Source: Micrasema longulum
Taxonomy: Eukaryota; Arthropoda; Insecta; Trichoptera; Brachycentridae
Assembly (NCBI GenBank): GCA_022494885.1
Contig: JAGVSM010002877.1
Coordinates: 124,001 to 188,000, forward strand
Length of the DNA: 64,000 nucleotides
Reading direction: 5' to 3'
A program made the translations under genes and the position numbers. Each line of letters opens with the position of its first letter. Positions within the stretch are counted from its first letter, which is position 1. Positions 44,685 through 56,427 of the stretch are shown here, piece by piece. The notes beneath the pieces are model-generated. The model searched no databases. It saw only the letters and a list, made by a program, of their open reading frames with translations, and had not been told where the DNA came from.

Positions 44685-44905
44685 TTCATCATCATCATTC
44701 CGCTCCGTGGTTGGAGCATACAGTGTCCACAAAGGGCCTCCAGGCATCCCAGAGTCGGGTTCGCGTCCCGTAGTTCTGACATAAACGGTCAGCAGCGGAC
44801 ATCCAGGACGTCAACAACCTGATGTTTTGTAAAGTAGGCAAGCGTGGTGAAGGCTCTCAGGAGGCATCCGCAGTATATGACCCAGCCAACCGTATCGCCT
44901 TCAGT
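44685..44905 (-). pseudogene. RTE LINE 3' end (minus)
   Basis: Starts with the (ATG)n tail complement CATCATCATCATTCCGC, then the complement of a C-terminal LYAPT-like end (TTGGAGCATACAGTGTCC) and GTAGTTCTGACATAAACGG. It aligns with 61393-61563. Confidence 0.65.
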
Positions 44906-44944
44906 TAAACATCAAATGTCATTCACAATGCAATTCATTGAGTG

Positions 44945-45243
44945 TAAATATAAGTTTTGTCCGTTTTTTTCTAAATTTCAAATAGAGCACCATTTTTTTT
45001 TTAAAAATGGCAAAAGTTAAACGTCGTTTGAAAGGAAATTTTCTACTCCACATGATATTCTGTTTGCTTTTACGTAACATATATTATTTTCTTTGATTAT
45101 AAGCCTTCAAAATGGAATGTCAAGTAGACGAAAGTGAGCATTTTCGACACTTATTTCTGTTCGCGTTCAATCGAGGAAATAAAGATGCCAAAGCTGCTGG
45201 CGATATTTTTGCAGTGTGTGGTGAAGATGCTATGAATTATTAA
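44945..45243 (+). pseudogene. mariner-like transposase N-terminus, 43 codons
   Basis: ATG at 45112 opens 43 codons containing SEHFRHLFLFAFNRGNKDAK and AAGDIFAVCGEDAMNY, then TAA at 45241. This is the mariner/SETMAR-type N-terminal helix-turn-helix that binds the transposon ends. The catalytic DD(E/D)D domain is absent (full-length family proteins are ~345 residues). The ~165 bp upstream matches the 5' region of the relic at 20690-21075, and both copies stop after the same residues. Confidence 0.8.
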
Positions 45244-45279
45244 CTTATTTGTTGTAAAATATATTTTTTTATTCAAGGG

Positions 45280-45800
45280 GCATTAACAACAAAAAAAATC
45301 ATGCGAACATACTCAAAAATAAAACACAAAATGCAGAGAAAAAATATGTGAAATTAGTTAGGAAAGTTAGAAAGTTGGAAAAATTAGAAAATAAATCATA
45401 AAAAGTTGTACAAAGTAAAAAAAATAAAATAAAAGTAAACAAGAAATAAAAAGGTTAGCAAAAAATACAAGTATTTAAATTCATGATATAAATTCTGTAA
45501 AGCAAACAAAGTAAATAAAGTATTACGGTAAGACAGAAAGAAAAATACGAAATGCTTAAATGCAATTTCATATTACAGCAAAAAAAAACGAGTATAAAAA
45601 ATATAAAAAAACAAGTAACAGAAAATGGAGACACAAAATGATAAAGTATGTGATTAAATAATTAAATAAAAAAAAAGTAAATAAAATATTTTAACTAGTA
45701 AATAAATTAAACTATAAGTTAAAACACTTAAACATTTTGAAAAAAAAAAGAAAAGTAAAAAAAAGCAAATTTAAAAGAAAACGAATACATACATGGTGAG
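45280..45800. repeat. purine-skewed A-rich block
   Basis: About 500 bp in which the plus strand is mostly A and G with few C (for example GTAAAAAAAATAAAATAAAAG near 45415). It is probably the reverse of a T-rich retroelement 3' UTR, as at 19.8-20.6 kb. No coding frame. Confidence 0.45.
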
Positions 45801-47462
45801 TTTTCCATAATGAAGGAGAATACATTATTGACTAATTTTTTGTGTAACAAAAGTTGTGACCTTTTTTTTCCAAATTAGGAGACCAAGAGGATATAACAAT
45901 TAATTTTGTTAATAATATATTCTTCTTCATTTTCTATTTTTTTTTTACTTTTAAAGCTCATTTTTAAATATGGAATAAAACAGACACAACTTATGTTAAC
46001 ATCCATATTACAGCATATAAAATTATGTTATGCAACAAAATGAAATACGATTAATTCGTAAATATTCACTCACCTCTTTGATTTATAGGCATTACTTTCT
46101 TTACACTCATTCGTTTATATCGTTTCTTAATTTTATACGCAGACATAATATTATATATTGGTAACAATTTCATTTGGTTATTTTACCTAACATTTACATG
46201 ATACTTTAACCGTTCTTGTAAGGATCAAATCGATTTTGACGAAGCATAGAATTGTATCAGTGTTATTCTGAATCAGGTAGAAAAATTTAAGTAATATTGT
46301 TTTACACAGAAATAATCTTGCAAAGTAGGTAGGTGATATTGTTTACAAATGTACCGTGTGTGAACCGCAATATATAATATTATTATGCATATATTACACA
46401 CAGGCGCGGGTTGGTTGTTTGGTATCCGAGGAAATCTCATTAATTTCACAGAATTGTCAGAAATATATATTTGGCCATTGTGTTTCCAAAACATATTGTT
46501 TTGTGTTAGAGGCTACTTCTCAATGAAAAAATACGAGCTGTTTTGTTGTATTTTGACATCATAATTAATTGAAATATCCATATTTGTTAATGTGTTTGCG
46601 TAAATACTCGCATTTCAAGGAATTAAGGCCAATCATAACAGAAACTGTTTTTGCTATTTCTTCATCATTTTAGTTTATAACCACAAAATTGTAATTTTTA
46701 AAGAATGAAAACTTTCAATCGAAGAATGAAAATGAATTTTATAAAACACTGTCTTGCTATTAGTAAACATAAAAAAAAACAAGAAGATAAGAAGCAATTT
46801 TACAAAATGTGTTGCTTTGTTATTACGTTAATCCTTTATAGCATCATGTGACAATAAATTCTGTTACAAACCAATTCAGTGCTTACAAAATCCAAAATAT
46901 ACACCAAAGTTCATTTTAAATCAATGTTACACCACGGGTACATACTATTCAATGCAAATAAAGTTTTTTTTGTCATAAACAGATCCCGTTGGTTGCTAAA
47001 AAGGTCATTTGAGATTTTCTCGCCGTGAAACTAACAGGGACGCGCATTTAAAATACTTTTTAAATGATAAAAAAAATATTTGTGGGGCTTTTCTTTATTT
47101 ATTATTTACCTACATGATTACATTATTTTTTTACAAATATTTTTTTTATATTACAAGACTCACCAAGCCAATTTGTCTTGGCTTGGTTAGGCTTGTCGGT
47201 GAAGATCCTTTACATAAAAACATATTATATGATCACACTAAATAATTGTATTACTACTTACTTAACTATAAGGAGCAAATATATATATATTGTAAAGTTA
47301 TATTTTGAAATATGTAAAAAATGCAAAAAATAAGTACACGATATCGCAATTATAAGATAGAAAATAAATAAAAAACCGGAATACTAATATTTAAAACAGA
47401 AGTATGTACATATTTAATAGGTACCTACAAAGCCTATAAAAAAGACATTACTCCTTATATTT
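45801..47462. other. no gene seen
   Basis: AT-rich. The open frames at 46273-46494 and 47009-47245 show no motif. Confidence 0.45.
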
Positions 47463-47701
47463 CTATATCTATATCTATATCTATATCTATATCTATATCT
47501 ATATCTATATCTATATCTATATCTATATCTATATCTATATCTATATCTATATCTATATCTATATCTATATCTATATCTATATCTATATCGATATCTATAT
47601 CTATATATCTATATCTATATCTATATCTATATCTATATCTATATCTATATCTATATCTATATCTATATCTATATCTATATCTATATCCATATCTTTATCT
47701 G

Positions 47702-47727
<26 letters not shown>
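47463..47727. repeat. (CTATAT)n hexanucleotide array plus (TA)n
   Basis: Nearly perfect CTATAT units run from 47463 to about 47700 (roughly 39 units), with a G at 47590, a 2-bp phase change near 47607 and degeneration at 47687-47700. A (TA)n tract follows to 47727. Confidence 0.95.
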
Positions 47728-47732
<5 letters not shown>

Positions 47733-47905
47733 TTGGGTAATTTATATAGCGCCGTTTTTGTGAAAATCACCCCAAGGGTGCTCTATATCTATACATATAA
47801 ATACATATACACATATCAGTTTGTAAGCAAAATATTTTTTTTAAATATTTCATATTTCTTTGACGATTGAGAATACTTGGAGGCATTTTAACATAGTGAA
47901 CTAAA

Positions 47906-48188
47906 TGAGGGTATTGGAAGCAAACATATAAATCCCCACCAAAAACGGAAAATCAGTTATTGATGGCAAAATAAACTATACATAAAAACCTACCTACCTA
48001 AATAATAGCGTAATTCGAAACTATCTATCTCTAAACCTTGCAAAAACAGATTTTAATTATACTACTTTAATTATACCGCAAACTTAGCATTCTCCATTGA
48101 GTTAGTAAAGCATGATTAGAAATCTCACAATTCTTTTTTCAAAGTTTTTGCTTCCATGGAGATTTTTAAGTTTGCTTTTAATACCCTC
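47906..48188. mobile_element. MITE with ~28-bp TIRs, copy 2
   Basis: TGAGGGTATTGGAAGCAAAC at the left and its inverted counterpart GTTTGCTTTTAATACCCTCA at the right. The body matches 8254-8553. Confidence 0.85.
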
Positions 48189-50090
48189 AAATACCACTTT
48201 CTTATTTTAAAATGAAAATTTAAAAAAAATAAAAAAATACGTGTTTCATTATTTCCAGAAAGCTATCAAGACGTCCGGTATTTTCTTATTTTTAAGAAGT
48301 TGAGTTATAAAGCGTTAAGCGAAATTATCAAAGTGAGTACTTACCGATAAGCACTTCTGTCTAATTAGACATTGTATAGAAAATACTAGTAATAATAACG
48401 AAATGAAGAGACACAGAAATAGACGAAAAAAACATTATTGGATAGAAGCGATTGTGTTAATTAATTAAAAAATAATTATCCGAAGGTCGTCATCATGATG
48501 AACAGGAAATAGAGGAAATATAGCGATGTAATTTATTTTGTATTATTTTATTTATTTCAATGTAGTTCCTTCACTTTTAAGTGTTATTTAAAGAAACAAG
48601 TTATTTTTATTATTTTAATTTCATACACTTAAATGATGTCACATCAATAACTGATAATTCATTAATCACAACAACAAAAAAAACTTCAGTTTTGTAATTT
48701 CAATCATAGTTGAAGTGTTTCATATTATATAAGCACACGTTGATACAATGCAAGTTTTGTTTCCTTGTAACCCTGAACCCGCAGTATTCAATTAAGTATA
48801 TTTTCGGTTGATTTACCTTTAATAACAGGAACCATATTTCTAAAGTTAACTGGTCCAAGAACCTTGGCTTCTGCTCTTGAAAATGTATGTTCACCATATA
48901 ATATTGTTCAATGAGAATAACAGCATACGCTTTAGTATTTTTTTTAATACGTCTGTAAATAAAACTGTTGACATGTTTTCACTAAAATCTTTAATTCACT
49001 CTTAATTCATTATTTCATGCGCCCGAACTACTGATCTTTATGAAATAAAATATCCCAAAAAGAAATCTAAGACAAAATGTACTTTTTCATACTTAAAACT
49101 ATTGAACTAATAATAGTTTCCACGCCGCCTTGACTTGATTTCTCAGGTCTGCCAACAAATATCCCAGTCTTGATTTGTTTGATTTCAGGTTGAATTCTTT
49201 CATACGATCACTGAATCCAATTCAACTTAAATCATTTCTTTCCCTCTTCCATTCCCACCCAGGCTAATTTTGTTCCCCTCTTTCTTAATGAAATATCAAT
49301 AGTTTTCTCTATATTCTTTGTATTTTTTACTATTATATATGATATTGCGTCTTTTTTTTATATCGTATAATGTAGATCATTCTAGTAAATACCCGCTATA
49401 CGTCAGGAGCGAATCGTCTTAATAAGATAGTATGCAAAGCTTACCATTATATTTAACTTTCGATAATAATGTTTTATAGTAACCATGTTTGTGGGAAAAT
49501 AAATAAAATAATGATTTATGTTCAAAGCATTAAGTTTGCCAAATCACGTATATATAAATTAAAATATCTTCCTGCATCTTTATCACGTGGACCCAGCGAG
49601 CCAATCTCGTAGTAAGGAAGCGGCGCGCCATAAAATTCTACAGGTCTTTAAAGATCAAAAGTAAAGTTCTGATAAAAGAGTTTGTAGCATCAGTGAAGCT
49701 GCGAATGTATAATTGAAAAAAAGTTATGAGAGTAGCATGAAGCGTTAGAGTCGCCGAATTTGCCTGACCTCTCATACATTTGCTCTCCAGTTTTATTATT
49801 TATGCTACATATTACGTCCTCTTCGAAACTTTACCGATACGACTTCTATGATCATAAAGCCATAGTTTGTCTCCGGTAACTGGTAAAGTTTTTAACACGA
49901 TTACTGATTACCAGGTGTGTACAAAGACATGTTCAGATTGTCGTGAAAAGATCTTGAGTTAATATCTTTTAAATTAAACGAATGTTTTACACGTTATGTT
50001 ATACTTTGTTCTTAAGGTGCTTACACTGTCTACAAACACACGATATTAAATTGGCGTCGACACGTGACGATCGTCAAATGTTAAGCACAT
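48189..50090. other. no gene seen
   Basis: AT-rich; a slightly GC-richer patch at 49590-49640 (CAGCGAGCCAATCTCGTAG) contains no recognised feature. Confidence 0.45.
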
Positions 50091-50328
50091 CAGGGCCCCG
50101 ATTACTATGGGAATAGAAGAGTTATCTTCGACTGTCTATAAAGAAAAACCGTTATTTGTATACGAAAATGAGTATATTTGCATTAACATTTATAATATCT
50201 TCGTCAATAACTTACAATTGAACATGTATAGAAGGAAAAAATATTTTTTTTTCATACAGAAAACTGAATTTTACTTTGTAGATAAAATTCAAGGCAAATG
50301 TTTTTTTTCCATTGTAATCATGGCCCTG
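50091..50328. mobile_element. candidate MITE with CAGGGCC termini
   Basis: CAGGGCCCCGATTACTATGG (50091-50110) and the reverse complement CAGGGCCATGATTACAATGG (50309-50328) match at 17 of 20 positions. Two antiparallel ~100-codon frames here (50107-50415, 50212-50508) have no motif and are taken as chance. Confidence 0.65.
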
Positions 50329-50599
50329 ATAGCAATTCGCGACATTTATCAGCGACAAATGACAATCTTTAAATGCATGTCTGTAGGCAACTCTTTTATT
50401 ATTCCCTCGCTTTAGGTACACTACATACACTTGCGTAGGAATTATAAGAAATTGCTCTACAATATACCAATCATACACTGTTAGAAATAGACAAAAAAAA
50501 ACATTCATAAACCAATGCGTACTTTAATTCTGTGATGCAAGTAATTCAAGAACAACAAGAACAAATCTGTCCGTCCGTACGGCAGTGGCGAATGGAGAT

Positions 50600-50930
50600 T
50601 TTAAATTACCTGGTCCATGAAGAAGTATAGAAATTGAAAAAATAATATTTTCAGGCGTTGCCTAGTATGTAGGTGAAATAATTCAATTTGATGAATCTCA
50701 CCCGCATAAATAAAGGTTTCAGCTCTTTAACTTCACAAACATCAACAGACGAAAGAACTGAAGGAATAAAGATGTTCAAATATAGGCAGAATGGTGAATG
50801 TTACACAGTGTGTAAAGTGGCCACTTAAACCAGTCATTGACAGGTCATAAGCCCTGTAGATGCCTGGACTTCTATATTACCTTCTCTTACATGTTCTTCA
50901 TCTCTGTTGTAATATGTAAATATCATATAT
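50600..50930 (-). repeat. family F copy (minus)
   Basis: TTCAGGCGTTGCCTAGTATG, AGGCAGAATGGTGAATGTTA, GTGGCCACTTAAACC, GATGCCTGGACTTC then CATCTCTGTTGTAATATG: segments B, C and A end in reverse. Confidence 0.8.
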
Positions 50931-51149
50931 TTGCACCTACATAGGAGGTACAGACATAATATAATGTAAGTAATATATACTATAAATTGATATTTTTCTG
51001 TGGTTCTGTGTGATACAACAACTCTCATTTATGAAATCAACTCAAACGATGTAACTTTGTGATATATTATATTAAATAGATACATTATCCATTACTTAAA
51101 TACATTTTTTTTTTTAAATAAAAAAAAAAATACCAATTCAATTGAAATG

Positions 51150-51356
51150 TCAACTGGCCGAATTGTTCTAGTAATTAATAGTGCTAAAAACGGCCGCGTG
51201 GAGCACTGTATGTCCTGCAATATGACGCATGAAAGTAATTATGGTCTTATGTCAAAAGTACCATCTCAAAGAAAAATAATCCTTAAGAAACAATGTTTGA
51301 AATACTGTTTTCCAAATCAAGAATCTTCAAATAATTTGTGTAATCTGCAAGTTTAA
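51150..51356 (+). pseudogene. possible BEL/Pao gag zinc-finger relic
   Basis: The frame gives RVEHCMSCNMTHESNYGLMS then QRKIILKKQCLKYCFPNQES and NNLC. The C-x2-C-x3-H spacing, followed by a basic helix and CL..CF, resembles the gag-region zinc knuckles of BEL/Pao retrotransposons. No protease or reverse transcriptase is adjacent. Assigned from memory of the family pattern only. Confidence 0.35.
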
Positions 51357-52415
51357 TCTAGGAGAAAAAACCTGCACTGGGGTTAATACATTCAAAATAA
51401 AGTATATTTATTTGTACGAAAAAATAAGCTGGAAAAATCGGCTAGTTTCTTGGCTCACCGCAGGCGCTGGGCGCGCTTTATAAAAAAAATATTTATATTA
51501 GTATAAAAATACAAACGGTGGAAATGATTTAAAATAAATGTTAATTATTTATTTGTTTTTCTGTAAATAAAGTTACAATAAAACATTATTATGGTTAGTC
51601 AAATATAATGGTAAGCTGTGCATAATCGTTTCTATACACGGTTCGCCCCTGCCGTACGGTCTACTTTATCGACCACGTATACACCCATACGTTGATTGCA
51701 TGGTCCGATTATATCTAATACTCTTAATTGATGCGAATTTCTAAAAAAATAATCGCCAACAGTAAACGTAAATAATACCAAATCGATTTACAAACAATTC
51801 AGAAATTACAATATTCAAATCAATTATAATATGTAATAATGGAGTCGTTAACGTTATTTTTACTGGAACATGTATAGTTATGAAATTTATTTGAAACCAC
51901 GTATTATATTAATAGTGATTCTTAAAGAAATATACTATTCGTGCAATTAACGCCAACTAAATTCATTTATATATTAAATTTAGGCAAATTAATAGCGAGT
52001 GAAAGGACCCGCCAGCCTCAAAAGCCGATCAGTTTAATCACACATTTTTTACCAACATCGCATCCGTTAGACATGTTGGTACATATTGTAAAATCGGTTA
52101 AATTATGCTAACAAAATACTCGCAATGAACGAACTTTGAAAAAATAATATCCAGTGAGAAGTATTTTAATGTCAATTTTGTATTATTTCTCTTTATTAAA
52201 ATTTATGTAAGTATAAATAAATAAGGTTGGTATATTATGATAATTGTAAAAACGTATAAAAGCAATAGCATATAATACATAGTAAAAACAAATCCAATAA
52301 GGAAATACAAATTAGAATTTGCTAAAATTATGTTGAAGATGGAAAAAACAAGAAGATTATCTAGCTGAGAATGTAATTTACCTTTCTGATCATGATCATC
52401 ACTTCGCGATTATGA
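51357..52415. other. no gene seen
   Basis: AT-rich, no repeat recognised. Confidence 0.45.
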
Positions 52416-52555
52416 GTCTTGGCATCAATAGGGCTTATAGCCTGTCACTGGTTTTTTTTGTTAGAAATATTTTAATAGCCATGTTAGAAAATGGAATACA
52501 AGTTGCGGTAGAGCGGGGTTTGCACCTTAGACCTCCTGGGCTGGTATTAGAGATA
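52416..52555. repeat. family F scrap joined to SINE S1 fragment (minus)
   Basis: GTCTTGGCATCAATAGGGCT (family F C/B) is followed by reverse S1 (AAAATGGAATACAAGTTGCG, GAGCGGGGTTTGCACC). Confidence 0.55.
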
Positions 52556-52664
52556 AGATAAGTATAAGTATAAGAGATCGCTGTTTTAGGGTGTATTTAC
52601 CACGTAGGAATGCGCAGGATTATTAAATGATAAAGTAAATAATATGAGGTTCTATTAAATAATA

Positions 52665-52965
52665 ATAATAATAAGTCTTTATTAAACATAATATACAATG
52701 TCATACATACACAAATAATAACAAACGTATACATAGTTAAATGGCGGACGTATTGCCACTTACAATTTATTACAGTATAACCAAAACTAAATAATAAAAA
52801 AAATACGAATTAAAAAATTGAAAATTAAATAGATTTAAAAAAAAAGTACTATGTTAATGTTTGAACATCGGTATTTCCGATTAACGAGTAATTATAATTA
52901 ACACAAAACATTAAAAAAACTAATCCAAATTGAAGAAACCAAAAGAATAAAGTAGTAACATTTTT
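52665..52965 (-). repeat. LINE 3' UTR (minus)
   Basis: AATAATAATAAGTCTTTATT then GTTAAATGGCGGACGTATTG matches the LINE 3' UTR at 14025; the coding part is absent. Confidence 0.55.
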
Positions 52966-52972
52966 TATATTT

Positions 52973-53223
52973 ATTTCCCTTCCGCACCTAATGGTGCATA
53001 GGGCACTGCATTGGTACACCGATCACAGAGAATCTTGATCATTTTTGTAACATGAAGTTAAGACGATCAGTCTTACGCTTCAGGTACCAGTCCTGCGAAT
53101 ATGAAATCTTCTAGTGTGAAAACACTCTTTTAAATAAATATTTCATATCAACCATTTCAGGAATTGAACCCACAACCCTTCGCGTGGCAGGCAAACGCTC
53201 TGACCATTACACTACGGGGCTGA
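52973..53223 (-). repeat. SINE family S3 (minus)
   Basis: TTCCGCACCTAATGGTGCAT, AGGTACCAGTCC, GAATTGAACCCACAACCC and CCATTACACTACGGGGC. Near full length. Confidence 0.85.
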
Positions 53224-54719
53224 CTAATAATAATAGTAATAAATAAATTTACTATTATTAATAAAACAAAAATTAACAAACCTGCTTGTGATTTGTAAAA
53301 CTAACTCCTCGTCTTAAAACGAATATCTTAATCCATTTGATTGGTCAAGTATTTGTACGATAGTTATTAAAAATATAATTATTTACATATTTTTGCAGCC
53401 CTAATATACCTACATTGTATTTTTAATGGATTTGATAGTAAAAATATGTACAAATACAATATAATGTATTTTAGACCTACCTTATACCATGTTATGATAA
53501 TAATAAAATATGTTTTAAATTGTTTTAAGCACTAAATTTGTGATTTTCCATGTTAAATTATATTATAACTACGTATTTTATTCATGTAAAATCGCTAAAA
53601 CAAATATAATATGCCAACCGGTTTTAGAACATGACTGTTCCTTTGTCAATGCTTAAAAATAAACCAACACTAAATATGTTAAATCTTACCAAATAACAAG
53701 TATTCACCTAAATACATCATCAATCTGTTATCGTATTTTTAATTGTTTACGTGAGGCGACAAATTCTCAAAAAAATAAACAGGGGTAGGTTGTAGAAATT
53801 AAAATCGGATCGGATGATATTTCAAATTATTAAACATTTTTAGTAAAAGAACTGTATAACACGTCTGGCTAACTTTCAAATATATTTTTTGCTTTAGTTC
53901 ATACATTACATAAAGTACAAGCACTAGAAAATTGAGTAAATACAATATCGTTAGTTACACGGGTTGATAAGCACCAATTTTACAGATTGAGAGGCGGTCG
54001 AGTTATTGTTCAAAACACGGCGTTGATTTATGATTCCGGATGGCCCGGGCGAAGGATCACATGGGGCCTTACTTATAAATCGTATAGCTAAAAGTATTAC
54101 TCATAAATTTCGCATAGAGTTAAACTCAGTTTCAATCTGGGATAGCGACCATAGAAACTTATACCTGCACATTATGTGGTATAACGCTGGAATAAGCACG
54201 CGATTTGTCAAAATTCATATTTTTTGGTAATCAAAATGGATACATTAACAGATTTTTTTCAATTTTACACAATTTCGAAGTCCTTCGACCTTCTCAATGC
54301 GATTCAAGTGATCTTTAATAATTTGTATCTTGTAATATCTGAAATGTTATATGTTTGTATATGTTTTAATTAATTGTGATAAAAAAAGAAACACGAACAA
54401 ACTAAAGAACTCGTTTTTACCTTCTCCTCTTCTTCCCAATTTTGATTTCTTTTTCTAATGGTTTTCATGTTTTCCATTACACTGACAGTAGTCTCGATTC
54501 GACTTTGACATTTGTTTTTGTTTGTTGTTATAAAAGTTACTGCGCACGCGCACATATCAGTGTTGACTGTTTAAAAAAAATAATCATGAAATAACCTGTG
54601 AATTGTTATTCTAGGTAATAAATATCTTTATAAGTAAACTTTTTTTATATCGGTTATAAATAGTTAAATCGGGTATAGTTATTTCTTAATGTAAATCAGA
54701 TATAAGGACATCTAATAAG
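53224..54719. other. no gene; short Penelope-like arm fragment at 53612-53675
   Basis: CCAACCGGTTTTAGAACATG and CCTTTGTCAATGC resemble the 56.4 kb arm. Otherwise AT-rich; the 66-codon frame at 54030-54230 has no recognised motif. Confidence 0.35.
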
Positions 54720-55290
54720 TAAAGCCCATGGTGTTTAGACGGCCGAACGATCTCTTCTTAGTAATATGATGTCTCGCACCGTATTCAGAAGTTACCGAAA
54801 GGGCCTAACAGCCAGCATTCGAACTTCTCTGAGTAGGTACCCGGGATCAACTACTATGATCTGGAGTAATCAAATTATATGTCTAACCAAGAAACCCAGT
54901 TGTGCCAAATGAGGCAAACGACTAGGTTAGCAAGAGTTGATAGTATAATATGACCGTACTGGGTGAGAGGCAAGGCGTAACCTACTACCAAAGAGTTCCA
55001 GATAAGGAATACAAGCTGGTTAGCTAGGAGAGCCCTGAGTAGATGTCATTACCAAAAAGTACCAAGAAGATAGGTAAGCAGAAAGGTTAGACGACGACCC
55101 GGATTACTCTGCCTTCTAGAGCTAGAAATCCGCCTTATAAAGGACAAAATTAAGGGGAATGACAAATTTAGGGGTCTTGAGGGGCATGTGGTAATCGTGG
55201 GTGGCTGAGGGATGTCGGAAGGGCATCGCGTTGGAATGCGAGAGTCTGCAAACCTACTGCACATGTTAGAGGAGATGTAAATACGTAACT
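54720..55290. other. GC-richer ~570-bp island of unknown origin
   Basis: Clearly less AT-rich than its surroundings (AGACGGCCGAACGATC, ACGACGACCCGGATTACTC, GTGGGTGGCTGAGGGATGTC). No long frame on the plus strand; a 71-codon minus frame (55264-55049) lacks known motifs. It could be a retroelement 5' UTR or a retrocopy. Confidence 0.4.
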
Positions 55291-55439
55291 ATGTTGTACA
55301 AGTAGGAAAGCAATATGCGAAAAAATGTATTGAAATAAAAGCGCGTGCTATAAATGTTATTGAAATATTCTATTCAGTTATTAATTTCGGGAAGATTTTG
55401 AAATATTTAAGGATTGCCGGTCGGCATATTCCTCATCCT

Positions 55440-55690
55440 TTAGTATGTATAACATATTGATATGTGCAAGTCTTATCTCCCCATTAAACAAAAAACTGTT
55501 CCTTGGAATTAATTAGGTTTTTTTATGTTTGTTTCGTTTGATATATATTTTCGTTTTTTAATACAAATTTTTACCAACTCATTTTTGACCGATCTGTTTT
55601 TTGGTTGACTGGAAGATATTGCTAAAAGCAATAAGTCCACCAAAGTACTTAATTTTTGTACTTGACGATCTAAATAAGTATTAACTGAAT
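55440..55690 (+). repeat. LINE 3' UTR relic
   Basis: ATATGTGCAAGTCTTATCTC ... AATACAAATTTTTACCAACT ... AAAGCAATAAGTCCACCAAA aligns with 30690-30900. Confidence 0.45.
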
Positions 55691-56427
55691 ACGCTGTTAT
55701 AATACAATTTTACACAATTTGCATTTGACGTGGTCAAATTTTAATTTGAACGACTAATATAAATGTAAATAATATTAAGATAATTATTATAAATTACTTA
55801 ATTCATTATGAATAATTTATTATTTAATACCAGTTATTATCATAATGGTGTTATTTTACAGCAACTACATGGGTAATTAATTAATTATTTTTTTACATCA
55901 ACAATAATAACGATCTAGGTACCGGAAGACTTTTCGATTCATCATAATTTATGAAATTTTCTCACGGATTTTACATAAAATGCACTATGTTTAATGCCAG
56001 GTATATAATAAGGTTAATCCACTATTTTATCCAAATGAATGCTAACTTATTAAATAATCCTTAATACTTAATTGATAATGCGGCATCATCATGAAACCAT
56101 TATCCGTACCCGATGGATCATCTGAACGTAGTTATGCAGAAAGCAGCCTGTCCACAAATTCGGAAATTTAAGATATTGGTGTTATCGGGTACAGAAAAGT
56201 CAATGCGAAGCTCTGCTAAAAACAGCCAGGCTGCTTTCACACAAAAAATGTAATAATCACCTTCTGAAAATTATTTTGATCACAAAAACGACATTACTCA
56301 ATTTCCAGAAAACACCTACAGCACTAGAATTTTTTTACGGTATAGATGGTGATAGGAAGATCAATACCTCTAGAAATGTAGTTCTCTTAAGTGAATTAAA
56401 GTGGACAAATATATAAGTATTTTAATA
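55691..56427. other. no gene seen
   Basis: AT-rich; nothing recognised. Confidence 0.4.

Noticed and set aside
47463..47727. CRISPR-like array
   Set aside because: It is a simple hexanucleotide microsatellite without spacers, in a eukaryotic sequence.
50107..50508. Two overlapping ~100-codon frames on opposite strands
   Set aside because: No motifs, A/T-driven composition, and they overlap a candidate MITE.
55049..55264. 71-codon Pro/Ser-rich minus frame in the GC-richer island
   Set aside because: No domain and short; the composition of the island explains the open frame.
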